Shown here piece after piece: positions 19,967 through 28,665 of a DNA stretch of 64,000 bases. Source of the DNA: Micromonospora olivasterospora (GTDB lineage Bacteria > Actinomycetota > Actinomycetes > Mycobacteriales > Micromonosporaceae). The stretch lies in NCBI RefSeq assembly GCF_007830265.1, contig NZ_VLKE01000001.1:992001-1056000 (forward strand), in the 5' to 3' direction. Position 1 is the stretch's first letter. Every line of letters starts with the position of its first letter. Under the pieces are notes generated by a model. That model was given only the letters and a program-made list of their open reading frames with translations. It searched no databases and was not told the origin of the DNA. The position numbers were made by a program, and so were the translations under genes.

Positions 19967-21352
19967 TTACGGCGCGAGTGTGTCCAGCAGCGTGGTGACC
20001 GCCGGGCCGTAGGCGTGTGCCGGCGGGGTGGCGAAGCCGATGACCAGGCTCGCGTGCCGGCCGTCCGAAGGTGTGTGCCGCAGGTAGTCGCCGAGGACGT
20101 GCACGTGCACCGAGGCCGCTCGCAGCCGCTGCTGCAGGTCGCGCTCGTCGGCGCCGGGGATCTCGAGGATCGTCTGCAGGCCCGCGGCCACCCCGGCCAG
20201 CCGGGCACCGGGCAGCCGGTCGGCCACCGCCGTGGTCAGCGCGTCGAGACGCCGGCGGTAGGACGACCGCGCCGCGCGCAGGTGCCGGTCGTAGGCGCCG
20301 GAGTCGATCAATCCGGCGAGGGCGAGCTGGTCGATTGGGCCCGTCTGCCGGTCGGCGAGCTGTTTGGCCGCGGTCAGCGGTTCCACCAGCTCCGGCGGGC
20401 AGGCGATCCAGCCCAGCCGGACGGCCGGGCCGAGCGATTTGCTGGCGGTCCCGACGTAGATCACCTTGTCCGGGCGGCGGCCCTGGAGCGCGCCGACGGC
20501 GGGCCGGGCGTAGCGGAACTCACCGTCGTAGTCGTCCTCGATGATCCAGGTGCCGTCGTTGCTCGCCAGCGTTAGCAGCTCCGCCCGCCGGGCCGGGGCC
20601 ATGGTCACGCCCCGCGGGAACTGGTGCGCGGGGGTGCAGACGACCACGTCCGGGGCGGGGCCGGACAGGACGATGCCGGCGGCGTCCACCCTGGCGTCGA
20701 CAATCGACAGCCGGCGGCCGACGACGGCCACGTGCTGCGGGATCGCCGGGTCCTCCATCGCGGCGGTGCGTGCTCCGGCGTCGGCCAGCACGTCGGTGAG
20801 CAGGTTCAGGGCTTGCGTGTACCCGGAGCAGACGACCAGGTGCGCCGGGTCGACCCGCACGCCGCGCACCCGGCCGAGGTAGGCGGCGAGCGTGGCACGC
20901 AGCTCCGGCCGGCCGCGCGGATCGCCGTACCCGAAGGCCGCAGCCGGCGCGTCCCGCATGACCCGCATCAGCTCGCGGCCCCAAGCCTCACGCGGGAACG
21001 CGGCCACGTCCGGCCGGCCGGGCCGCAGATCGTACGCCGCCGGCGGCGGCAGGGTCGCCGGCGGCGCGGGCGTGCGCAGCGGCGCCGCCGCCCCGTCAGC
21101 CACCCACGTGCCCCGGCCGGTTGCGCCCTCCAGCCATCCCTCGGCGACAAGCTGGGCGTAGGCGTGCGTGACGGTGCCCCGAGCCAGCCCGAGCTGCCCG
21201 GCCAGGTCCCGCGACGAGGGCAGTCTGGTCCGTGCGGGTAGCCGCCCGGAGCGGATCGCCTCCCGCAGGGCGTCCTCCACCGCGGCACGCCGGGGGCCCT
21301 GGCGGGCGATCTCGACGAACAGGTCCAGACCAGCACGGTCCGCAGCGGTCAC
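19967..21352 (-). CDS. MocR-type (GntR HTH plus aminotransferase) regulator
   Basis: A 461-residue MocR/PdxR-family transcription factor. The N-terminal winged HTH (about residues 10-85) has [20 protein letters not shown] and [21 protein letters not shown] proline/alanine linker joins it to a class I aminotransferase-fold domain with [16 protein letters not shown] and [17 protein letters not shown], where the Lys is the PLP anchor. The start is GTG 21352, which begins [19 protein letters not shown], a typical opening. It is divergent from an MFS transporter and an epimerase across a 122-base gap and probably controls them in response to an amino compound. Confidence 0.9.
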   Translation of the reverse strand: MTAADRAGLDLFVEIARQGPRRAAVEDALREAIRSGRLPARTRLPSSRDLAGQLGLARGTVTHAYAQLVAEGWLEGATGRGTWVADGAAAPLRTPAPPATLPPPAAYDLRPGRPDVAAFPREAWGRELMRVMRDAPAAAFGYGDPRGRPELRATLAAYLGRVRGVRVDPAHLVVCSGYTQALNLLTDVLADAGARTAAMEDPAIPQHVAVVGRRLSIVDARVDAAGIVLSGPAPDVVVCTPAHQFPRGVTMAPARRAELLTLASNDGTWIIEDDYDGEFRYARPAVGALQGRRPDKVIYVGTASKSLGPAVRLGWIACPPELVEPLTAAKQLADRQTGPIDQLALAGLIDSGAYDRHLRAARSSYRRRLDALTTAVADRLPGARLAGVAAGLQTILEIPGADERDLQQRLRAASVHVHVLGDYLRHTPSDGRHASLVIGFATPPAHAYGPAVTTLLDTLAP

Positions 21353-21474
21353 CCGAGGATCGTAGGACGCCTGCGGATCGACCGGCTGCCGGCCGTGGCG
21401 GCTCGGCAATGGTCTACTGAGCGCGCAGGCCATTGGACCAGGGCGGCACGCCGGACGCCCGATAGCGTTGCGGC

Positions 21475-22731
21475 ATGGCCCAACCGAGCTCCGGGGCCGC
21501 GGCGTTCGCCGCGCCGACCTCCACCCCACCATCTCGGATCAGCCGTTCCAAGGTCCTGCTCATGGCATTCGCTGTGGCCGCGATCGTGGCGAATCTGTAT
21601 TACGTCCAGCCCCTGCTGCCGGACCTGAGCGCCGACCTGGGCGGTTCCGCGGACATGGTCGGTCTCAGCGTCACCGTGACCCAACTGGGGTATGCCGCCG
21701 GCCTGATTCTGTTGGTCCCGCTAGGCGACCTGCTCGCCAACCGGGGACTGGTGGTCAGCATGTTGTCGGCCGGCTCGGTGGCGCTGGCCGCGACGGCCCT
21801 CGCGCCGAACCCGGTGGCGCTACTGATCTCCCTCGCCGTTGTCGGCCTGTCCAGCGCCGCGATCAACGTGCTGATCCAGCTCGCCGCGACGCTCGCCGGC
21901 GACCACGAGCGGGGCCGGGTCGTGGGCACCCTGATGACCGGCCTGCTCCTGGGTGTGCTGCTGGCCCGGACGGTGTCCGGCGCCGTCGGCGACATGGCCG
22001 GCTGGCGGGCTGTCTACGCCCTGGGCGCCGTGCTCATCGCAGTCCTGGCGCTGGCGCTGCGCCCGGGGTTGCCGGCCCTGACCGCGCGCGGTGGCACCAG
22101 CTACCCCCGGCTGCTCGCCTCGATCGTCGCCATCGTCCGGCGAGAGCGGTTCCTGCGCCGCCGGATGGCGTTCGGCTTCGTCGGCTTCGCCGCGTTCCAG
22201 CTGCTGTGGACGGCCCTGCCGTTCCTGCTGGCCGCCGAGCCGTATTCGTACTCGAGCACCACGATCGGCCTGTTCGGCCTGATCGGCGCCGCCGGGGTGG
22301 TGTGTGCGCAGGTGGCCGGCCGTCTGCTCGACCGCGGATTGACCCATCCCGCCACCGGCGTGCTGACCCTGTCCCTCGCCGTGGCGTGGGCGACGGCCTT
22401 CAGCGGCCGGACCCAACTGGTCCTGCTGGTGGCCGGGATCATCCTGCTCGACATCGGCGTGCAGGGCATCCACGTGCTCAACCAGACCCGGATCTACGTG
22501 TTCGAGCCGGCCATCCGTTCCCGGGTCACCACCGCGTACATGACGTCCTACTTCCTGGGCGGGGCGTTCGGCGGCGGCCTCGCCGTGTTCCTCGTCCCGC
22601 GAACCGGCTGGACCGGCGTGTGTGTCGCCGGTGGCGTGCTCGCCACCGCGGCCGCGCTGCTCTGGCTCGCCGACCGTGGGGTCGCCGAACCGGCGACCGC
22701 CCCGCCAGCACCACAGTTGGGAGAGAGCTGA
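21475..22731 (+). CDS. MFS transporter
   Basis: A 418-residue major facilitator protein with twelve hydrophobic segments. The opening LLMAFAVAAIVANLYYVQPL and LGYAAGLILLVPLGDLLANR (motif A region after helix 2) match the YgaY/NepI-like drug-efflux group. It is the first gene after a divergent MocR regulator and its stop lies one base before the next start (TGACATG), so the two plus-strand genes are coupled. Likely exports a small metabolite or drug across the inner membrane; substrate unknown. Confidence 0.9.
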   Translation: MAQPSSGAAAFAAPTSTPPSRISRSKVLLMAFAVAAIVANLYYVQPLLPDLSADLGGSADMVGLSVTVTQLGYAAGLILLVPLGDLLANRGLVVSMLSAGSVALAATALAPNPVALLISLAVVGLSSAAINVLIQLAATLAGDHERGRVVGTLMTGLLLGVLLARTVSGAVGDMAGWRAVYALGAVLIAVLALALRPGLPALTARGGTSYPRLLASIVAIVRRERFLRRRMAFGFVGFAAFQLLWTALPFLLAAEPYSYSSTTIGLFGLIGAAGVVCAQVAGRLLDRGLTHPATGVLTLSLAVAWATAFSGRTQLVLLVAGIILLDIGVQGIHVLNQTRIYVFEPAIRSRVTTAYMTSYFLGGAFGGGLAVFLVPRTGWTGVCVAGGVLATAAALLWLADRGVAEPATAPPAPQLGES

Positions 22732-22732
22732 C

Positions 22733-23578
22733 ATGCGTGTCTTCGTCGCCGGAGCCTCCGGTGCGATCGGGCGCCTCCTCGTGCCGCTCCTGCTGGCCGA
22801 CGGCCACGAGGTGACCGGCACCAGCCGCAGTGCGGCGGGTGTGCGGGCGCTACAACACCACGGTGCGGACGCGGTCCAGGTCGACGTCTACGACCGCCAG
22901 GCCCTGACCGCAGCGGTGCGGGACGCCGCCCCCGAGGTGGTGATGCACCAGCTGACCGCTCTGGCGGAGGGAAACCCGGCCGACAACGCCCGGATCCGGC
23001 GGGAGGGCACCCGCAACCTGGCCGACGCGGCGGCGGCGGGCGTGCGACGGCTGGTGGCCCAGTCGATCGCCTGGGCGTACGAACCGGGCGACACTCCGGC
23101 CACCGAGGAGACGCCGCTCGACCTGTCCGCCGAAGGCCCGCGTGCGGTGACCGTCGGAGGGGTGCACGCGCTGGAGACGCGGGCGGCGCAGATGGACCAT
23201 GTGGTGCTGCGTTACGGCACCTTCTACGGCCCCGGCACCTGGTACCGCCCGGACGACCGCATCGGCCGCCAGTTCCGCGAAGGCGGATTCACCGCCACTG
23301 ACGCGGTGACCTCGTTCGTCCACGTCGAGGACGCCGCGATCGCCGCCGCGGCGGCCCTGCGGTGGCCCGCCGGGATCTACAACATCGTCGACGACGAGCC
23401 TGCCCCGGCCCTCGACTGGGCCCCCGTCCTCGCCGCGGCGTTGGGCGCACCCCGCCCCCGGGCCGGTGCGGGCCGGGCCGGTTGGGAACGCGGCGCCGAC
23501 AATTCTCTGAGCCGGACGAAACTCGATTGGCAGCCGAGATATGCCAGCTGGCGGGAGGGCTTCGCCACGCTGTCCTGA
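22733..23578 (+). CDS. NAD(P)-dependent epimerase/dehydratase-like protein
   Basis: A 281-residue extended-SDR protein. The Rossmann motif is VFVAGASGAIGRLLVPLLLA near the N-terminus, followed by RREGTRNLADAAAAGVRRLV. The canonical YxxxK is not obvious (AQSIAWAYEPGDTPATEE in its place), so catalysis may differ, as in NmrA-like or isoflavone-reductase-like relatives. The start ATG 22733 is directly behind the transporter stop, with GAGAGAG as ribosome site. It is co-expressed with the transporter and probably acts on the same compound. Confidence 0.85.
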   Translation: MRVFVAGASGAIGRLLVPLLLADGHEVTGTSRSAAGVRALQHHGADAVQVDVYDRQALTAAVRDAAPEVVMHQLTALAEGNPADNARIRREGTRNLADAAAAGVRRLVAQSIAWAYEPGDTPATEETPLDLSAEGPRAVTVGGVHALETRAAQMDHVVLRYGTFYGPGTWYRPDDRIGRQFREGGFTATDAVTSFVHVEDAAIAAAAALRWPAGIYNIVDDEPAPALDWAPVLAAALGAPRPRAGAGRAGWERGADNSLSRTKLDWQPRYASWREGFATLS

Positions 23579-23714
23579 ACCTTCCGGTAATGGTTGTCGT
23601 GTCGCCTGGCATCCGCCTCGGGGCACTGATCATGCGGCGGTGATCGTGCCGAGTCAGGCGAAGGGTACCGGCCGGCACATCGCCAACTACGTCCGTACGT
23701 AGGCGGGCGTCGAA

Positions 23715-23903
23715 TCACGGCCCTCGGCCCGCTGCCGCACCGCCGGGCGGGAACTGCGGTTCTCGTGCAGCGCGAGCAGGACCACCCTCCAACTCCACGG
23801 GAACCATGACCGGCGTGCGGGTCGCAGCGGCGAAGGTGACCAGGGCGGCGACGGCGACCAGCCAGGTGCGGTCGCCGGAGACGCGGCTGGCGAAGGAGAT
23901 CAT
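23715..23903 (-). CDS. Possible small single-helix membrane protein
   Basis: A 62-residue frame from ATG 23903 with a good GGAAGGA ribosome site four bases upstream. It has one membrane helix, TWLVAVAALVTFAAATRTPV, and a low-complexity tail that may reflect a late frame change. It follows the FbiD-like gene after 54 bases in the same direction. No family recognised. Confidence 0.35.
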   Translation of the reverse strand: MISFASRVSGDRTWLVAVAALVTFAAATRTPVMVPVELEGGPARAAREPQFPPGGAAAGRGP

Positions 23904-23957
23904 CGTGTCCTTCCCGGGGCGGTGTGGGTGTCGACTCGTGTGCCGGTGTCGCGTTGG

Positions 23958-24623
23958 TCAGTATTCGGCGGACCGGCGCGGCCGGCTGGCGGTCGACGCC
24001 GGTGACCCGCACCACGAACGGGTCGCCCCGCCCAGGCGGTCGGTCCCGAGCGCGAGCAGATGGGAGACGGTGTCCACGTCCCGCCGCAGCCCAGGCGCGG
24101 CCACCGGGAGGTCGTGGTAGCCGTCGGCGAGGAACCGGCATCGGGAGCCGGGGCCGAGGAAGGGCCGGAACTCGCCGGGAACGGTGAGCGTCACCATGGT
24201 GGTCCCAGTGCCGTCGGCGTCCGAGACGATGGCCCGTGAGTGGGAGCCGGCCGCCGCCAGTGCCGCGTCGAAGTCCGCGGGTTGCGCTCCGGCGAGATCG
24301 GCCATGGCGACGGCCAGCCGCGCGTCGGGAAGCGCCTCCCTGGCGACGGTGAGCGCGTCGAGGACCTCCCGGTTCAGGTCCGGCCCGCGGGTGGTGCCGG
24401 CGACCACGGCGCCGCAGGACAGCGCCGCGCCGGCCACCTCCGGGTCGGTCGCGGCGACGACGACGGCGCGCACCCGACGGGCCCGGGTCAGCCCGCCGAC
24501 GACGTCGAGCAGCATCGCCCGGGCCAACGCGCTCCGTTCGGAGACGTCGAGGTCCGCGCATCTGGTCTTGGCCGCTGCGAAGGGCTTGGCCGGTACGACC
24601 ACCACCCACGAACCGTTCGTCAT
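23958..24623 (-). CDS. fbiD: FbiD/CofC-like guanylyltransferase (coenzyme F420 synthesis)
   Basis: A 221-residue nucleotidyltransferase. The opening VVVVPAKPFAAAKTRCADLD is the substrate-binding loop of CofC/FbiD proteins; AVAMADLAGAQPADFDAALA matches the metal/nucleotide region LPADLP. These enzymes charge phosphoenolpyruvate or 2-phospholactate with GTP to start F420 side-chain assembly. The last ~25 residues are atypical and may be altered by a frame change. ATG 24623 overlaps the stop of the hydrolase gene (ATGA), so it is translationally tied to an operon that also makes F420-using enzymes. Confidence 0.8.
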   Translation of the reverse strand: MTNGSWVVVVPAKPFAAAKTRCADLDVSERSALARAMLLDVVGGLTRARRVRAVVVAATDPEVAGAALSCGAVVAGTTRGPDLNREVLDALTVAREALPDARLAVAMADLAGAQPADFDAALAAAGSHSRAIVSDADGTGTTMVTLTVPGEFRPFLGPGSRCRFLADGYHDLPVAAPGLRRDVDTVSHLLALGTDRLGGATRSWCGSPASTASRPRRSAEY

Positions 24624-25450
24624 GCGCCGGGTTCCATGCTGGTCAGCCGCCCGTACAGCTCGGGTCGCCGGTCGCGGAGGAAGGGGCGTCGGCGGCGGGC
24701 GAGGTCGACCAGGCTCAGGTCCACCTCGGCCACCGCCACGTCGTCACGGTCGTCGGCGGCTTGGGCGAGCACGTCGCCGTTGGGACCGTAGATCGCGCTG
24801 AGCCCGAAGTAGTCCTTCACCCCCTCGGTGCCGACCCGGTTGGCGCAGATCACGAAGAGCCCGTTGAACACGGCGTGTGCGCGCAGCTCCAGCTGGAACA
24901 CCTCACGCATCGGGGCGCTCGCCGAGGCGACGGGAACGCAGAGCACCGATCCGCCGCGCAGGGCGACGATACGGCTCAGCTCGGGGAAGTGCCGCTCGTA
25001 GCAGATGATGGTGCCGACTCCGGTCTCACCGGTCTGGACCACCTCCGGCTCTGTGCCGCCCGGACGGAAGTAGAACTTCTCGGGGAAGCCGTTGGAGAAC
25101 GGCAGGTGCGACTTGCGGTACACCGACCTGAGTTCGCCGTCGACGTAGGTGCAGGCGGTGTTGTGGTACACCCCCGGCAGCTGCCCCGCCTCGAAGATCG
25201 ACGAGACGACGGTCATCCGGTACCGCTTCGACCGCTCGGCCGCCATCCGATTTGACGGGCCGTCAAGTCCCTCGGCGTACCGGAAGTAGTCGAGGTCGGG
25301 CTCCGGCTGGACGAAGGGCACCGCGAACAGCTCTGGCAGCAGCAGGATCCGGGCACCCTGGGCGGCAGCCTCGTCGATCAGGTCGGCGGCACGCCCGATC
25401 GTCTCGTCCCGGTCGTCGGTAGCACGAAGTTGCAGGGCGGCGAGTTTCAC
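24620..25450 (-). CDS. Carbon-nitrogen hydrolase (candidate beta-ureidopropionase)
   Basis: A 276-residue nitrilase-superfamily amidase with the complete catalytic set: Glu40 in ILLLPELFAVP, Lys113 in VYRKSHLPF and Cys150 in GTIICYERHFPE. In this gene order, after dihydropyrimidinase, it is the best candidate for hydrolysing N-carbamoyl-beta-alanine to beta-alanine, carbon dioxide and ammonia. The GTG start at 25450 overlaps the stop of the F420:NADPH oxidoreductase gene (GTGA). The second hydrolase at 30785 is the rival for this step. The amide substrate cannot be proved from sequence. Confidence 0.85.
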   Translation of the reverse strand: MKLAALQLRATDDRDETIGRAADLIDEAAAQGARILLLPELFAVPFVQPEPDLDYFRYAEGLDGPSNRMAAERSKRYRMTVVSSIFEAGQLPGVYHNTACTYVDGELRSVYRKSHLPFSNGFPEKFYFRPGGTEPEVVQTGETGVGTIICYERHFPELSRIVALRGGSVLCVPVASASAPMREVFQLELRAHAVFNGLFVICANRVGTEGVKDYFGLSAIYGPNGDVLAQAADDRDDVAVAEVDLSLVDLARRRRPFLRDRRPELYGRLTSMEPGA

Positions 25451-26142
25451 GCGGGGACCTTTCCGGCAGCCGGGGCCAGGCCGGTGAGAGCCACCCCGGA
25501 ACGTGTTCTGTACCGCTTGTTCACGCTGATCAGGACTGCGGTCAGGGGTTCCAGTTGCCGGGCCAGCCGCAGCCGGCCGGCGTCGAGGGCCCGACCGCCC
25601 GTCACGTCGGCGGCGAGGGCCATCACCCGCTCCTTGGCGGCGGTGGCGTCACCGCAGACCAGGACGTCCTCGTGGCTCAGGTCCGCGTCCGGATCGAGCA
25701 GGAGGGGGGCGGCCAGGTGGTGGAACGCCCCGACCACGGTGGCCGAGGGGACGATTTCGGCGGCCTCCTCGGCGGCGCTTCCGGCCGAGACGGTGCGACC
25801 GTACGGCCCGAACCGGTCGAAGCTCAGCGGATTGACGCAGCTGACGACGAGTTTGCCGGCCAACGCCTGCGCCATGCTGGTCACCAGTTGGGCGTGTCCG
25901 TCGTACGGCACGGCAAGCAGCACGATGCCGGCGCTCTCCGCAGCCGCCAGGTTCGTCGCACCGGTGATCCGGGCACCGCCGGCCTGCGCGGACAGCTCCT
26001 CGGCAGCGGTGGTGGCCCGCTGGGCGTCACGGGAGCCGAGTACGACCTCGTGTCCGGCGCGCGCCAGGCGGTAGCCCAGCCCCCGGCCCTGCGGGCCGGT
26101 GCCACCGACCACGGCGATGCGGGTGGAAAGGTTGTCCGTCAT
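25447..26142 (-). CDS. npdG: NADPH-dependent F420 reductase (Fno/NpdG)
   Basis: A 231-residue protein with the Rossmann start AVVGGTGPQGRGLGYRLARA and the NADP-specific VVLGSRDAQRA, then VLLAVPYDGHAQLV and ISVNKRYRTRSG near the end, diagnostic of F420:NADP oxidoreductases. It moves hydride between NADPH and F420, so it can supply F420H2 to the neighbouring LLM enzyme. The start is ATG 26142 (MTDNLSTRIAVVGG), four bases behind the LLM stop; the longer frame from 26196 lies inside the LLM gene. It is part of the same tight operon. Confidence 0.92.
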   Translation of the reverse strand: MTDNLSTRIAVVGGTGPQGRGLGYRLARAGHEVVLGSRDAQRATTAAEELSAQAGGARITGATNLAAAESAGIVLLAVPYDGHAQLVTSMAQALAGKLVVSCVNPLSFDRFGPYGRTVSAGSAAEEAAEIVPSATVVGAFHHLAAPLLLDPDADLSHEDVLVCGDATAAKERVMALAADVTGGRALDAGRLRLARQLEPLTAVLISVNKRYRTRSGVALTGLAPAAGKVPA

Positions 26143-26146
26143 CGGG

Positions 26147-27154
26147 TCACCCCTTCGCGGCCTGGGCGAGCCGGGTGAGGGTCTGCTCCTTGTCACCCAG
26201 GGTGGAGATGATCGGGCAGCGCAGCCCGGCCTCGTGGTACGACTGCAGCTTCTGGAAGGCGTCGTCGGTGGAGCCGCAGGCGGTGACGTTCTGCACCAGG
26301 CTGTTGGGGACCAGCCGCATCGCCCGCTTGATGTCGTCCGGCGTGGCGGGCCAGCCCGCGATCTCCTGCAACCGGTCGACGAGTTCGCGCTCCACCCCGC
26401 AGTGCTCGGCGATGTGCGGCTGCTGACAGAGATAGAGGGTGAGGAATGCCTTGCAGGCGTCGATGGCCTCCTGCGGGTCGTCGTCGTTGACGCTGCACGC
26501 CACGATCTGGGTCAGGTCGATGCCGTCGCGGCCGTCGGTCCGCCTGGCCACCCCCCGGTCGATCGCCGCACGGGCGCCGATCAGGTACGACGGGGGAAGC
26601 AGGAAGTCCATGTGCACGCCGTCGCTGATCTCGCCGGCGAGTTCGAGCATGCGGGGGCCGACCGCGCCGATGTAGATCGGGATGTCGACCGGCTTGTTCT
26701 CGCGGTACATGCTGTCGAAGCGCACGTCCTTCATCTGCACGAACTCGCCGTCGAAGGAGACGACCTCGTTGCGGAAGAACGCCTGCAGGACGGTGATGTA
26801 CTCGCGCATCGACTTGATCGGCTTGGCCAGCGGCTGGCCGACCTTCGTCGCCAGGGGCTCCCACCAGGCGCCGATGCCCAGAATCGCCCGGCCCGGCGCC
26901 ACCTCGTCCAGGGTCTTGAAGGTGACCGCCATCAGGGCCGCGTTGCGGCTCTTGTTGTTGACGACACCGGTGCCGATCTTCACGTTCCTGGTCCTGCTCG
27001 CGATGATCGCCGCCGGGACGATGCCGTCGCGGGCGAGTCGCCCCTCGGCGACCCACACGGACTCGAACCCGTTCTGGTCGGCGAACTCGGCCTGCCAGTA
27101 GGTCTGTTCCAGGCTGAGTCGCTCTCCGACGTGGATACCCAGGGGAAGTTTCAT
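26147..27154 (-). CDS. LLM-class F420-dependent oxidoreductase
   Basis: A 335-residue luciferase-like TIM barrel of the TIGR03842 type. Motifs: GFESVWVAEGRLARDGIVPA, VKIGTGVVNNKSRNAALMAV and APGRAILGIGAWWEPLATKV, which together shape the F420 pocket. It lies between dihydropyrimidinase and the F420 reductase. A plausible job is F420H2-dependent reduction of the pyrimidine ring ahead of dihydropyrimidinase, since no flavin/iron-sulphur dihydropyrimidine dehydrogenase is present; oxidative ring opening as in RutA (also LLM) is the alternative. The reaction itself is inferred, not seen. Confidence 0.9.
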   Translation of the reverse strand: MKLPLGIHVGERLSLEQTYWQAEFADQNGFESVWVAEGRLARDGIVPAAIIASRTRNVKIGTGVVNNKSRNAALMAVTFKTLDEVAPGRAILGIGAWWEPLATKVGQPLAKPIKSMREYITVLQAFFRNEVVSFDGEFVQMKDVRFDSMYRENKPVDIPIYIGAVGPRMLELAGEISDGVHMDFLLPPSYLIGARAAIDRGVARRTDGRDGIDLTQIVACSVNDDDPQEAIDACKAFLTLYLCQQPHIAEHCGVERELVDRLQEIAGWPATPDDIKRAMRLVPNSLVQNVTACGSTDDAFQKLQSYHEAGLRCPIISTLGDKEQTLTRLAQAAKG

Positions 27155-27204
27155 CTCGGTGTCAGCTCCGCTCGGTACGTGGTGGAGGGATGGGGAGTCG
27201 GTAG

Positions 27205-28620
27205 TCAGGAGAGGCGCGGCGCGGCGCGGGTCAGGAAGGTTCCCCGGCCGGGGGTGGCGTGCCGGAGGCCGGCCGCGTCGACCAGGTGCTCACCCCGGGA
27301 GAACACGTGTACCGGCTTGCCGGTCACCCGCATGCCCTCGTAGATGTTGTAGTCGGTGCGCATGTGCGAACCCGCCGCCGTGATCACGTGATCGGCCGCC
27401 GGGTCCCAGACCACCAGGTCGGCGTCCGCCCCGACGGCGACGATGCCCTTGTGCGGGAAGAGGCCGAACAGTTTGGCCGGCCGGGTGGCGACCAGGTCCA
27501 CGAAGCGGCACGGATCGATCAGCCCGCCGACCACCCCGGCCTGCCAGAGGACCATCAGCCGGTCCTCGATGCCCGGGACACCGTTGGGCACCTTGGGGAA
27601 GTAACCGGGGCTGCGCATCTTCTGCGGCGGCAGGTCGTCGGGCTGGTGCAGGCAGAAGCCGGCGTGGTCGGTGGCGACGGTGGACAGGGCGCCGGTGGCG
27701 AGCATCCGCCACAGGCCGTCCTGGTTGCTGCGTTCCCGGATCGGTGGGGAGCAGACGTATGCGGCGGCCCGTTCCCCGAGGTCCGCGTAGTCCTCGTAGG
27801 CCACGACCAGGTACTGGGGGCAGGTCTCGCCCCACACCCGCGACCCGGCCGCCCGGGCCCGGCTGATCTCGTCGGCCGCCGCCGCGCTGGAGACGTGCAC
27901 CACGTACAGCGGTGTGCCGATGGTGTCGGCGAGCACGACGGCCCGATGCACCGCCTCGGCCTCGGACTCGTGCCCGTGTGCCCGCAGGTGGAAGCTCTCG
28001 GCGGTCCGGCCGCTGTCCACCAGGCGCCGGACCTCCCGGGCGACCATGTGTCCGTTCTCGGCGTGCACCATCGGCAGTACGCCGAGTTCGCGCGCCAACT
28101 CGAAGCCGTCGAGCAACTCGTTGTCCTCGACCATCTGGCCCGGGTAGGCCATGAAGAACTTCCAGCTGGTGGCGCCCTCGGCCACCAGCCGGCGCAGGTC
28201 GTCGAGGACGTCCGGCTGGGCTGCGCGGGGCGGCACGATGGCGTGCAGGCCCACGTCGATCACGGCCTTCGTCGCTGCCGCGTCCCGCCGCCGCAGATAG
28301 GTGTCGTACAGCGACCGGTCCGGCTCCTTCTTGACGAAGTCGAGGACGGTGGTCGTACCGCCGTACGCGGCCGCGACGGTCCCGGTGTGGAAGTCGTCGG
28401 CGGTGTGGGTGCTGAACCCGTCGACCGGGTACTCCAGGTGTGTATGCGCGTCGATGCCACCGGGCATGACCAGCTTCCCGGTCGCGTCGACGACGTGGTC
28501 GGCGGTCCAGTCCGGCCCGGCGCCGAGGGCGACGATCCGGCCGTCCCGCACCAGCACGTCGGCGCGGACCGCGGCGTCGGCGTTGACGACCGTGCCGTTG
28601 GTGATCAACGTCGTTGGCAT
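27205..28620 (-). CDS. hydA: Dihydropyrimidinase / D-hydantoinase
   Basis: A 471-residue amidohydrolase. The binuclear metal site is complete: HTH at residues 59-61, carboxylated Lys154 in TSWKFFMAYPG, His186 in MVHAEN, His242 in VVHVSS and Asp318 in ATDHAGF. It opens the ring of 5,6-dihydrouracil or hydantoins to N-carbamoyl amino acids. It sits in the middle of an operon with transaminase, LLM oxidoreductase, F420 reductase and amidase, which supports a pyrimidine or hydantoin degradation role. Length and motifs are normal; cytoplasmic. Confidence 0.95.
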   Translation of the reverse strand: MPTTLITNGTVVNADAAVRADVLVRDGRIVALGAGPDWTADHVVDATGKLVMPGGIDAHTHLEYPVDGFSTHTADDFHTGTVAAAYGGTTTVLDFVKKEPDRSLYDTYLRRRDAAATKAVIDVGLHAIVPPRAAQPDVLDDLRRLVAEGATSWKFFMAYPGQMVEDNELLDGFELARELGVLPMVHAENGHMVAREVRRLVDSGRTAESFHLRAHGHESEAEAVHRAVVLADTIGTPLYVVHVSSAAAADEISRARAAGSRVWGETCPQYLVVAYEDYADLGERAAAYVCSPPIRERSNQDGLWRMLATGALSTVATDHAGFCLHQPDDLPPQKMRSPGYFPKVPNGVPGIEDRLMVLWQAGVVGGLIDPCRFVDLVATRPAKLFGLFPHKGIVAVGADADLVVWDPAADHVITAAGSHMRTDYNIYEGMRVTGKPVHVFSRGEHLVDAAGLRHATPGRGTFLTRAAPRLS

Positions 28621-28665
28621 CCGTACCTCTCCTCCCTGGCGGCTTCCCGCCCGTCGTGCCGTTGG

